Positions 27,201 through 34,323 of a stretch of DNA of 64,000 nt are shown piece after piece. The notes below the pieces were generated by a model. It was not told where the DNA came from and did no database searches. It worked only from the letters and a program-made list of their open reading frames with translations. Origin of the DNA: Bimastos eiseni (taxonomy: Eukaryota; Annelida; Clitellata; Crassiclitellata; Lumbricidae); assembly GCA_959347315.1 (NCBI GenBank), contig OY365806.1, positions 49,396,342 to 49,460,341 of the forward strand, given 5' to 3'. The stretch's first letter is position 1, and the number at the start of each line of letters is the position of its first letter. A program made the position numbers and the translations under genes.

Positions 27201-30200
27201 TCTCGCTGTTGGGTCTTGTCGTCATCCAGTCAAGCATCATCTATCTTTGTCTTTTTCTTGTTCGTCTCCCCCTCATTTTTCTTTCTATGACTGTTCTTAG
27301 TAATAAATCTCCTTTCAGTCTGTGTCCAATTCATTTTCTTTGTCTAGTTCTCATTATATATATCAGGGTTCTTTCCTCTCCAATCTTTTCCATTACTTCT
27401 TTGTTTTTGTGTTTTGGTCAGCTAATTTTCTCCATTCTTCTCCATGTCCACATTTCAAAAGCATCAAGTCATCTTATGTCATCTTTTCTCGTTGTCCATG
27501 TCTCTGACCCATACAGCACCACACTCCATATCAGAGTTTTATCATTCTTATCTTCAGATTCATGTTTAGTTTTCCTCTCTGAAGTGTGTATATATATATG
27601 GTATGTGAAAACACATAATCTTGTACCATTTAAACACCTCTCAAAGAATTGTACACAACTTTCTAATGAACCTATACCAGATACAATGTATATGTGGTTA
27701 TTTGCCAAAGCAGAACTAGATATGGGATAAATATCCCCAATGGTGGTGTTACAGTTCAGGGGTCTTTACTCTATATGTGAAATGTGCAACAGTAATGAAG
27801 TTGCTAAGCAACCACTGCCTGATGATGAGAACGCTGCTGCAGCCGAGAAGAATGAGGGTGAAGAGGTGCCAGACCAGCTGACCTCTGATCAAGACAGCCA
27901 TCACGAGTAAGGATATGTTGGCAACGTCTCTTTCACATTCACCATCAAAGAATTCTGATAATTTTGTTCATCAGTGACGATCTTTGGTTTTGCTGACCCA
28001 TTGCTCATAAGGGAAAACCCATCGCCAGGCACTTAAAGTTCAAGTCACTGGTGACACAATTTGTGATGCTGTTATTCAAGTGATTTACTATCTAACTATC
28101 TTTTTGTAGAAATTGTTATAACCTTTCTTCCATGTTTTATTACCCTAATTTAATCAATTCAACTGACTGTCATCTTAATAAACAAGGCTTCAACTGATGG
28201 TCGATTCAAGTGTGCAAATGATTGAAGAAGCCTGGTAGAAATCAGATAGGTTAGGATACAAGAAGTCAGACTATGGTGATAAGCATGTAGAAACAGATGA
28301 ATCTTTAGTTTAGATGTGAACGATGTTAAAGAACTGACAGAACACAAAACTTAGTGGGGAGTATCCAAGCTATGGACCAGTCACTTGTAACAGACTGCCT
28401 GTCATTGTGCTAGGCACAAAAGTTAAATTGATTCTTGTTTGACATCTTGATCATAATGTTATACCCATGCAATTCCTGGTTTCGATCACAGTTTTGCTTA
28501 GAGTCGCTAAACATTTAGTTAAAAGTAACATTTGATTAGAAGTACTCTATTCAAATTAGTCTTAGTATGCTATTAGTATTAGTATGCCCTTTTCAAATTA
28601 GTATGTTAAATAAAGATTCTGATCAGATCAATATGGCATTTGCACTGACAGTAAGAAGCCTCTTCTGGACAGCGATGGAACAAAAGAAATTAACGAGTAA
28701 GATGCCTATAAGCTACGTTGACGAATGTTGGCCACTACTTGCCTCTTGTTGCAACTTCATGCTTTTCCGTGCTTGCTGTCTGCAACCAGTGTTTATAGTT
28801 AGGAAAGCTGTGGGATTTGTACAAAAAGGAGTCCTCTGCAGGAGCATAGATTGGTATACAAAATCTACATAATACTAAAAACAATAAAATTGTGAATAAT
28901 AATGAGGTTTAGTATTAAGAATTTCAATAACAATAGAAATATAATGATGATGATGATGATGATGATGATGATAGTTGTATAAATTTCACTGGATCAGTGC
29001 TTGGGTCAAATAAAAATAGCAATACTAAGGGATTTTGCCAGGCTCTGTGGAAGATGAGGTTTGATCTCCAAACAGTCTCTGTACTCCATGTCAAAATTCT
29101 CAGGTCCAGAGAGATCATTGCTGCATGGAATAAGATATCTAATAATCATTAGATCAAAAGGAGTGAATTGGATATCTGTTGGGCCATCTCGGTTGCAATC
29201 CCTACATTAACTACAGGCATCCCTTAAATTCAATAGGGGTTGCTAAGGAGTAGGATGACAGCTAAGAAGAGGAGAGGTCATCTAAATGTACTCAGTTATT
29301 TATATAGGATGTGTTCTGTTTAATGTTGACATTCACATTTCAATTAGTCAGATAGTCTCTGCTGAACAGTCAGTGAACACAGAAGTGTCAAAATGGTGTC
29401 AGAGTACCCCCAGACCAGAACCATTTATGGTTAGCTGTGCAAGATGAGCTTGGTAACCTAATCAGCTGGAGTGCAGATGTCCACTTAGACAATGGAGATG
29501 ATAATGTAAAATGTTGATTAGGGGTCCAAAGTATGTAATTTATTTTGAACATCCATTATGGTGACATACACAACTTAATGATGTAGATTACAAAACCATG
29601 CTTTCCTGCTCCCAGACAGCAGTTTCATCCCTAGACAATCTTAGTGGGATAAGCCAGTCATTAATTGAAAGGGTTACATCTTATCTGAGAATTCTTACCT
29701 TTCTAAGTTAACATACTACAGTTAGTGCAGGTGATGCTACTGAGGAGGTGACGCTTCCAGGAATGCTAAATACTGCCAGATTGCTTCTAAGATTTCATAT
29801 TCCTGGTCATGAAAACCCTTGGTCAAAAATGGTTCTGGTCTGGACTTGATGGAATGAATTATCTAGAGATGCAGGAGGGAAGACTTGTCCTATTCACTGC
29901 TTAGTAATGTTCACAATTCAGTATTTCAGTGTGGATGCACATTCCCTGCCAGAACCTGACTTAAAAACTTCCAGATCATCTCTGGTAATTTGTTTCCACT
30001 TTGAATATCCAGCACTTCACTGTCGTCAATTATCATAACCTTTGGCAGTCATGAAAAAAGCAAAAACTACTGAATTCTGAACATGGAATTGAACTAAAAT
30101 CGGACCCTATGTCAAAGGCAACCATGTCTTGCATCATGTAACTTACTGCGGTTTGTCAAATAAACGAAGATACAAACATAAGATGCAATTGCAGAAAAAG

Positions 30201-33200
30201 ATTTGCCAACATTATGCAACCCTGACTTTCTAAGCGATCATTCATGTCCTGAATTACAAAATCACTCAATTTGACTGTCAACGTTCTCTGTGCAAAGCAA
30301 CATAGTTTCAAGCAACTACCAATGACTTTCAGGTGGCAAATAGTGGCAACATATTCGTCGTCACCTAATACGTTTGCACTTAACATATTTAGTATACTTG
30401 GTATTTAATGAGGCATGCTTTTTTCACTCCATGTTTTCACAGAATGTTTAACTTGGTATTTCACTTATGTTGTGTATTTTCCTGCACTTGAATGCAATTT
30501 CATCATAAATTGCATAGTTATAGATTCTTTATGTGTCGTAGCATTTACACTGTCAGGGCGATGTCTATAATTTTTTTGGTTGACATATAATTCACTTGTA
30601 GAATTTTGGTTTTTATTTGGTTGTTTTTAGTGTTAATGTACTTTAATGTCTGCCACAATGTTTAGTATTGTAAACTCAACTCAATTTTTTTACTCTTTAT
30701 GGAACTTGTTATAGTCGTTTATTTTATTTTGCCACAGGTAGGGAATGATCCCTCTTGGTTTAAAAATTCTCCAAAGAAGTAAAATAGTTCTGAAATGTCT
30801 TAATTATTATCATTAATGTTTCTACATTGTATAGTATATTATTATCATTGTTATTTTTATTACTATTGTGCATGCATAAATTTGGTGTATTTTCAATAGT
30901 AGTACCATAATTTGTAATGCATACAAGTTATATAACAATGTGAATCTGAGTAGTGTGGTTTGTCTTTAAACATTCCAGTATTATCGAATATGTCTTAATG
31001 AATTCTTGTGGTAACTGCATTCATAGATGTCATGATGACAGATTACTGTTTGTTTGATTGTCACCTCTGAATTTCGAGTTCAAATCCCAGTGTGGGATCA
31101 TCACCTAATCACCTATGCTAATCTTAGGTGACTTAACCTAGATTAGCTATGTTGCACTGTCATCATAGTTTTTAAGGCATCAATCACATGAAGCTGACAA
31201 TTTCAACCTGTAAGGAAAGGTAGACCAGCATTGCATTGACAGTACTGTTCTTGTGTTTAGCCAAAAATTCTGTACTCTTAGGACAAAAAACCTGCCTAGA
31301 CTGATATATTGGTAAGGGTATGCACTAAATCGACTGATTACCTCTTATTGCCTTCTGTTTGGATCTAGTCATTGTGGTGGTTGACCTTGGCCTTTTTATG
31401 ACTCGAACCCTTACAGATAGTGCTGACCAAGTGATATTGTACTGCTCATCCTGCACTTTTTTAGTAATTTTGTCAATTCTCAAGTTGTATGTAGTAGAAG
31501 TATATCGTCCGTTGTTTTCTATAGTGGGTGGTAAACTTGATGCTGTGCACTCATTTTGTGCAATTGTTGTGTGTTTTCATAGCAAGTCATTTTTTAACTT
31601 TGCACTCTGACAATTGTATAACTATTGGGCAAAGACTACAGGTGTGCCCCGAATAAAACTGGTAAACTGTGAGCCTGTTAAACAACTCGAAGACAGAATT
31701 TTGAGCCCATTTTATCCTGGAGCACACAAAGTGTGCAGTTACAACATTGATTGCAAATGCACAATGGTTGTTTTTGCTTCAATAATCTACGAATGTATGT
31801 CTTCTTCAGTCTTCTGCCGATGAGCAGGTTTTTGATATGAACGATTCTTGTGTCGCCCTCCTCTCTTTACAACCTCCTCTGTCGCTCAGTTTCTTCTTTG
31901 TAGTCACATGAGGTTCTCCATTGTCCAGATCACTCAGCATGTTCAATCTCTTCCTTCCTCTTGTCGTCTTCCCCAGTATCCTTCCCTCCAGTACCGTCAA
32001 CAGCAGACCTCCTTTTCGGAATATATGTCCAAGCCAGTGGTGTTTCCTGTTTTCAATCAATTGTAGCAAAACTCTGTTCTCCCACTGGCCATATGTATGT
32101 ATGTTTGACAGCATATTATGTATGTATGTATATATATCTATATCCAGCTCAGAGCATTATTGTAGCACCCTCTAAATAACCCACAATGGTGCTCTGACAT
32201 GGTTACCTAGGAATCACCACATCAATGTTTCTTAAGTCGAAGAGAAAATGTTTCCTGAATTGTTAAAGATGCTAGTGATCCAAAGGCAGGTTGTTGCATA
32301 GAGAAAAGGAGCACACAGCTCGCGCCAACGTGCGAAACTGCGGGTACTTGAACTGACCATGTAGTAAGCTGAACAGAGCTGTTGGCATCTGGCACAGCTT
32401 AGAGCCTTAAAACCAGCAGGCTCCAATATTTGGTCTGATGTTGGGCCAGCAATTGAAGCCTACCCAAGAGGAGAAGCTTAAACTGCATGTGTGTGTGTAT
32501 GTATGTGCATCTATCCATGTATTTAGCTGTGTATGTATAAAATATTCAATGTAGCACCTTTGAAATACGAAGTACTGTACATCTTAATTTGTGTAGAGAA
32601 ACTTATGTCTGAAGGCATCACTGTTGTATACAGAGGATCAGACTTCCTCTATTTTCTTCTAATTTATTTTCAAATCTTGTCTCAAAACAATGCTGTTCTA
32701 AAATCTCACTCAGATGATAGAATGATGACTTTTGACACCTCCCTTCATCAGTAATTTACTTATCTTTCTGTAGATCCATCTACCTAGCTAACAGGCTATA
32801 TGTTTCATATTTGTGTTTCCTATTTGTGTTTACATCTGTCTGTTTGTGTCATGTACCCATCAGCATACTTAATAGCGTATGCTATCAGTCAATTTATGCT
32901 TCTCTTCCTGCCTGCCTATTTGTTTATCTGTCATGGAAATTGGGGATGTTCGGTAAACTGCAGCTATCAGCTCTGAGATCACAATATTATTCTCTTATGC
33001 AATCCTTGAGTCTCTCACAGTGTTATTTATGTAGTCACCTGCATAAAGCACATTTTAGCAACCTATCACACATTATGAGCTTGGGCAGTTTGCTTTAGCG
33101 TTAACATTGTCTGTAACAGTTTGACATCTGCATACTGTTTTTGTATCAGGGAGCATCTAAACAAGCCAACCGCTCCTGAAGAAAAGGATGAGGAATTGAA

Positions 33201-34323
33201 GGAACCACTGAAAGACGAAATTCTGCTTGAGCATCCCAAAGTAGGTTTGTTAAGCTGCAGATGCTCTGGTTTGTTTATGTGTGGATCTGTCTGGAAAATT
33301 ATTTCAATCATAATTAAAACTTTGCCACCTGAAATAGCTGGAAAAATATTTTCAGCATATCTCAAGGCATACCTGCTCAAATACGATGTTTCATTACTAT
33401 TACGAGTTTCACCTCAGACTGCGTGTAATAGGTGCTTCATAAATACAATGATACGATATCATTTATCACTATATTATTATTGCTCATTATCACTATATCA
33501 TATTTCAGCGCCCTTGTGGTGGTTTGGGCCGCGTTTACGGCGCCTTATAAATCGGCGTTATTATTATTAAATATCTGAATATGCTTGTGGCATCTATTTT
33601 TGGACCTTGTGAAGGTGCTGGCTAAGGGTTCTACATATTAACTAGGAATAAATTTTAAGATAGGTCTGCTGCGAAAGATTAGGCTTATTTCCACTTCATT
33701 TTCTACCTTGAAAGGGCAGCTTTAAACAACTTAAACACAACAAATGATAACGGTAACACAGTAGGGTGACGTTCATTTGCAATAGGAGTCATCGCAGATG
33801 AACTTCACCCTGTTGTCTTACCGTTTGTTACCATTTGTTGTGTTTAAATTGTTTAGAGCTGTTTTTAATCCATGCTCAGTTCTGTGTATCCAGTGGTTAT
33901 TTACGTATAAGTTTGTCATAATTTCTGTCACCAATTGCGGTATGTGTTCCTAAACACATAATGCAATTATGTGCTTGTCAGATGCAGATATAGCCTGCTT
34001 GCTTGCTTGCGTGCTAATATACTTGACTGCTGCCGTTGCAATGCATTGGCGTCTCAGTAATGTCTTGCTTTTGAGCATTTAGATTTTGTATGTCATACTA
34101 TTAGTACTTGAATTAGATTTCTTGTGCATTTTATAAGTTAACTGCTCAAGGTGATGCATACAATACATGACTTTGCTTTCACTATTGAGTTATCAACACC
34201 ACTCAAACACTGCATGAATGTTTGGTAGTGCTATTTATGTTCAATTGATCTAAATAATTACAGGTAATCAAGAATGAAGAAGCTGACTTAATGAAGAAGC
34301 CTGAAGTTACTGCTATCGTTTAG
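1135..34323 (+). CDS. NCAM: NCAM/fasciclin II-like cell adhesion molecule, 3' part (9 exons, gene-level entry)
   Basis: Joined exons: 1135-1209, 1962-2081, 2453-2580, 3922-4129, 13005-13109, 24811-25024, 27793-27906, 33150-33240, 34264-34323. Every intron is GT-AG and every junction keeps phase, giving 370 complete residues and a TAG stop. The product is a type I membrane protein of the neural adhesion family, which binds homophilically at the cell surface and anchors to the cortex through its tail. Visible in order: the end of one FN3 domain, a full FN3 domain, an acidic Ser/Thr/Pro linker, one hydrophobic helix (about 20 residues) followed by a Cys-rich juxtamembrane stretch (VDVSCYFLNNCGL), then an acidic, Lys/Pro-rich tail of roughly 120 residues. 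The helix and juxtamembrane stretch closely match vertebrate NCAM1/NCAM2. Ig domains and the signal peptide are not in the window, so the gene is 5'-truncated here. NCAM1, NCAM2 and Fas2 orthology cannot be separated by eye. Confidence 0.9.
1741..1785. repeat. CATA microsatellite
   Basis: A short run of CATA tetranucleotides with slight interruption, inside the intron between exons a and b. Confidence 0.9.
1962..2081 (+). CDS. NCAM: NCAM-like exon b: C-terminal half of upstream FN3 domain
   Basis: This 120-bp exon lies between acceptor ttttgtag and donor attca|gtaaga, phase 1 to 1. It contains the FN3 signature around strands E to G: a hydrophobic Leu, a Thr-Thr-Tyr turn, then FKVRAKNEVGLG, where Tyr, Val, Ala, Asn and Gly are the typical conserved positions, followed by a Pro-containing G strand. 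It completes the domain started in the previous exon. Confidence 0.88.
2453..2580 (+). CDS. NCAM: NCAM-like exon c: N-terminal half of second FN3 domain
   Basis: This 128-bp exon runs from acceptor atttttcag to a strong donor aggaaa|gtaagt, phase 1 in and phase 0 out. It shows the N-terminal FN3 pattern: a Pro-rich start, strand B with the core Trp (YTVTWESP), then GGKPIQRYKFSIRK, the usual Gly-Gly-x-Pro-Ile-x-x-Tyr motif of strand C in NCAM FN3 domains. Confidence 0.9.
3199..3262. repeat. GTGC microsatellite
   Basis: About 14 copies of GTGC flanked by GT repeats, in the intron between exons c and d. The Cys/Val/Arg/Ala or His/Thr/Ala repeat ORFs over it are artefacts. Confidence 0.95.
3922..4129 (+). 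CDS. NCAM: NCAM-like exon d: C-terminal half of second FN3 domain
   Basis: This 208-bp exon begins right after ccttgtcag and ends at gtaaag|gttaga, phase 0 in and phase 1 out. The encoded 69 residues finish the second FN3 domain: an acidic loop with a Trp (DSRWSEQTVED), then LKDLSPSTHYQLKICAANEI and GWSEP, the canonical Leu, Pro, Thr, Tyr, Ala, Asn, Gly, Ser and Pro positions. The first in-frame ATG is simply the first codon of the exon and is not a start site. Confidence 0.92.
4390..4790 (+). mobile_element. CR1/L2-like LINE, decayed 3' end
   Basis: Translation shows the last part of a non-LTR reverse transcriptase ORF with frameshifts: LLLIFKAQWGLAPKYL, then a broken region and LSLWNALS, matching the GLAP.YL and GP.(L/M)WN.L blocks seen in the other copies in this window. 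It ends with ggtgccctataaatgc and an ATACA-type tail, a typical LINE 3' end. Confidence 0.6.
5125..5300 (+). mobile_element. CR1/L2-like LINE fragment
   Basis: The DNA aligns by eye with the LINE copy at 54998-55150: both begin at a GCCAGCT(C/G)AGAGTT block and share the stretch coding for HSF.VTRLDY-type sequence, here with frame breaks. It is a decayed copy of the same family. Confidence 0.5.
7085..7520 (+). mobile_element. CR1/L2-like LINE, 3' end
   Basis: An open stretch at 7160-7516 reads through a reverse-transcriptase C-terminus, including RSFAYVGPSRWNSLP and a basic Phe/Lys-rich end (ERLVFKRLKTFLF). It lies in the intron after exon d, in the same orientation as the gene. The 5' part is missing. 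Confidence 0.65.
8150..8640. mobile_element. Possible hAT-like non-autonomous element
   Basis: Both ends carry repeated ACTCGG/ACTCAG motifs (8170-8235 and 8570-8625) in opposite orientation, like the subterminal repeats of some hAT elements. The termini and target duplication are not clear. Confidence 0.25.
9811..10472. repeat. Minisatellite, about 24-26 bp unit
   Basis: About 660 bp of tandem copies of ATATGGAGAAAGACTTCTTTGAAT, with a longer variant (about 34 bp, containing TTTGACTATAATATATGAAG) interspersed at intervals, giving a higher-order pattern. Located in the intron between exons d and e. Confidence 0.95.
10723..12125. mobile_element. hAT-type non-autonomous transposon with 8-bp target duplication
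   Basis: The element is bounded by AATGAACT at 10715-10722 and again at 12126-12133. Its ends are inverted: GAGGGCTGTTAA on the left and, reverse complemented, CAGGGCTGTTAA on the right. Terminal CAGNG and an 8-bp duplication are hallmarks of the hAT superfamily. The left subterminal region is packed with the palindrome TATCGCGATA and the right with GTATTGGTATTG-type relatives. It has no transposase ORF and carries a nested inverted-repeat insert. Confidence 0.8.
11081..11793. mobile_element. Nested long inverted-repeat element inside the hAT copy
   Basis: Arms at 11081-11215 and 11668-11793 are inverted copies, sharing CACCAGGC, AGAAGACTTTGGCTATTTG and the stretch ATCACATATACACGTACAGA with its ACAC-rich continuation. 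The middle contains a direct repeat (CAGGCAGGTGAATAGAGAGG near 11388 and 11611). No coding capacity. Confidence 0.65.
12134..13004. other. Intron d-e, last part
   Basis: Unremarkable AT-rich sequence with a short TTATG repeat (12940-12980) just before exon e. Confidence 0.5.
13005..13109 (+). CDS. NCAM: NCAM-like exon e: acidic extracellular linker, possible cassette exon
   Basis: This 105-bp exon lies between aatcatttag and gagaag|gtacct, phase 1 to 1. It encodes a low-complexity linker: Pro/Ser/Thr-rich first (ASPTSTPEEESTAGP), then Gly/Asp/Glu-rich (TDGGDGDEEGGE). It sits between the last FN3 domain and the membrane helix, where a stalk is expected. The flanking introns are 8.9 and 11.7 kb. 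Because the neighbours are also phase 1, skipping it would keep the frame. There is no domain homology to confirm it; support is from splice sites, frame and position. Confidence 0.72.
13110..15267. other. Intron e-f, first part
   Basis: Purine-rich dispersed sequence at about 13440-14150 shows a weak match to the repeat at 39150 (CAGTAGTCTAGTTTAGCATG). A CA-rich patch lies at 15140-15170. No exon recognised. Confidence 0.35.
15268..15505 (-). mobile_element. tRNA-derived SINE
   Basis: On the minus strand the head reads GGCCGATCGGTTAGAGCGGT (box A-like) followed by GGGTTCGACCC (box B), as in a tRNA gene, then a shared tail through CACTTCTGAGCAAAG and TATCAAATTTC. It aligns along its length with the copy at 19862-20085. 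Confidence 0.8.
15506..18455. other. Intron e-f, middle part
   Basis: No recognised exon. Between 16700 and 17050 both strands hold long but unplaceable reading frames, perhaps from a decayed mobile element. Confidence 0.3.
18456..19072. mobile_element. Inverted-repeat (MITE-like) element
   Basis: GTGAGGCCAGGGGTCATAAC at the left end is matched in inverted orientation by GTTTTGACCCCTGGCCTCAC at the right end, about 617 bp apart, with no coding sequence between. I could not define a target duplication. Confidence 0.55.
19325..19428. repeat. Dispersed repeat, copy 1
   Basis: Shares the blocks TTTAACGACACTGT, CCAGGCTTAGGACTGGCACT and CAGTGGCGGAGT with 53392-53562. Non-coding. Confidence 0.55.
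19454..19556. repeat. Foldback element (hairpin with arms of about 42 bp)
   Basis: AAATTTCACAACTCACATCA and the following 22 bases are repeated in inverted orientation at 19514-19556 with few mismatches and a loop of under 20 bases. Confidence 0.8.
19862..20085 (+). mobile_element. tRNA-derived SINE
   Basis: Box A-like TGGCTGATTGGTTAGAACGG and box B GGGTTCGAACC are correctly spaced near the 5' end, followed by the same tail as the 15268-15505 copy and ending at TATCAAATTTCAGAATAAAT. Opposite orientation to that copy. Confidence 0.8.
20429..21179. mobile_element. hAT-type non-autonomous transposon with near-perfect 8-bp target duplication
   Basis: Flanks are GTTTAACC (20421-20428) and GTTGAACC (21180-21187), 7 of 8 matching. 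Ends are inverted (TAGGGATGTTAA and, reverse complemented, TAGGGTTGTTAA). Subterminal DNA is full of AACCGGTTT palindromes. There is no transposase ORF. It parallels the element at 10723 but uses a different palindrome. Confidence 0.78.
21880..22400. repeat. Minisatellite, 31-bp unit
   Basis: About 16 copies of a unit built from ATTGTAGTTCAGGATTGGCC and CAGGACAGGAT, with decayed copies at both ends and a recurring variant (AAGGTCATTATATTGTAG) at two places. Located in the intron between exons e and f. Confidence 0.95.
22401..23869. other. Intron e-f, late part
   Basis: I see nothing beyond short, unsupported reading frames. Confidence 0.4.
23870..24290 (-). mobile_element. RTE-like LINE, C-terminal tail of endonuclease-reverse transcriptase
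   Basis: Minus-strand translation of 24051-24263 contains KVIKRKLGLFGHLCRMNDDR, a block typical of endonuclease-reverse transcriptase tails; further along, a RGHPHKEWLDDI-like and AQD..QW pattern appears with frame breaks. Confidence 0.6.
24277..24445 (+). mobile_element. CR1/L2-like LINE 3' end
   Basis: A short stretch coding VWNDDLSLKL-type sequence is followed by ttaccttgaaagatgctatatgtac and an AATGAAT tail, the same 3' end style as the copies at 25915 and 54998. Confidence 0.45.
24811..25024 (+). CDS. NCAM: NCAM-like exon f: transmembrane helix and juxtamembrane region
   Basis: This 214-bp exon follows ttctgcccag and ends at gagaaag|gtgtgt, phase 1 in and phase 2 out. After a short Gln/Ser/Ala-rich stalk comes a membrane helix (GLVVGIVLAVFIVFLIIVD), then VSCYFLNNCGLTMFLCGKLC and KKESHYAKEKAMEEGE. 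The Cys-Tyr-Phe-Leu-Asn-x-Cys-Gly-Leu block and the EEG end closely match the juxtamembrane region of vertebrate NCAM and are the strongest family evidence in the gene. Cys residues next to the helix are palmitoylation sites in NCAM; that role is inferred here. Confidence 0.93.
25915..26090 (+). mobile_element. CR1/L2-like LINE 3' end
   Basis: Contains a GMGSHKSLLP-like remnant of the WN.LP block, then atcttgaaggggtgcaatatt and a GATT-type tail. Lies in the intron between exons f and g. Confidence 0.45.
27130..27620 (-). mobile_element. RTE-like LINE, C-terminal part
   Basis: Minus-strand translation includes TLIWSVVLYGSETWTTRKDD, a hallmark of the end of endonuclease-reverse transcriptase proteins, followed across frame breaks by R(R)MEKIS-like, GEERTL and LLLRTVIERK-type blocks. 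Inside the intron before exon g. Confidence 0.7.
27793..27906 (+). CDS. NCAM: NCAM-like exon g: cytoplasmic tail, possible cassette exon
   Basis: This 114-bp exon lies between tgcaacag and cacga|gtaagg, phase 2 to 2, so it can be skipped without changing frame. It encodes an acidic tail segment (KQPLPDDENAAAAEKNEG, later TSDQDSHHE). The donor reads GA|GTAAGG: if the intron is retained, the same frame reads GAG TAA and stops at once. Splicing to the next exon restores a Glu codon. Confidence 0.85.
27907..31044. other. Intron g-h, first part
   Basis: Contains a GAT microsatellite (28945-28973) and otherwise no recognised feature. Confidence 0.4.
31045..31200 (+). mobile_element. Possible SINE fragment with box B-like motif
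   Basis: GAGTTCAAATCCCAGTGTGG resembles box B of a tRNA-derived SINE, and the following GGTGACTTAACCTAGATTAG loosely resembles the tail of the 52080-52300 copy. No clear box A. Confidence 0.3.
31800..32115 (-). mobile_element. RTE-like LINE, C-terminal part
   Basis: The minus-strand ORF at 31806-32114 contains LLQLIENRKHHWLGHIFRKG and ILGKTTRGRKRLNMLSDL, typical of the C-terminus of endonuclease-reverse transcriptases, and an end like GG.KERRATQES. The 5' part is absent. Confidence 0.75.
33150..33240 (+). CDS. NCAM: NCAM-like exon h: cytoplasmic tail
   Basis: This 91-bp exon runs from acceptor tttgtatcag to donor cccaaa|gtaggt, phase 2 in and phase 0 out. The residues are charged and Pro-containing (HLNKPTAPEEKDEELKEPLK), like the tails of NCAM proteins. 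No known short linear motif is evident. Confidence 0.85.
33500..33572 (+). mobile_element. LINE 3' end with ATT tail
   Basis: The stretch gcgccttataaatcggcg followed by a short ATT repeat is the usual form of a CR1/L2-type 3' end. It lies just after exon h. Confidence 0.35.
33716..33863. repeat. Foldback (MITE-like) element
   Basis: AGCTTTAAACAACTTAAACA and the following stretch (ACAACAAATGATAACGGTAA) are matched in inverted orientation up to 33863, giving arms of about 60 bp around a short centre. It sits in the intron between exons h and i. Confidence 0.75.
34264..34323 (+). CDS. NCAM: NCAM-like exon i: C-terminus and stop
   Basis: This terminal coding exon begins after aattacag in phase 0 and encodes 19 residues ending in PEVTAIV before TAG at 34321-34323. 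The last four residues (TAIV) do not fit a class I PDZ ligand because position -2 is Ala, but the hydrophobic end could suit a class II-type pocket; this is only a guess. The 3' UTR follows, and I could not fix its end. Confidence 0.85.
   Translation, partial: VIKNEEADLMKKPEVTAIV

Noticed and set aside
27134..27730. 198-codon plus-strand ORF rich in Leu, Ser and Phe
   Set aside because: It is the antisense shadow of the RTE-like LINE tail on the minus strand.
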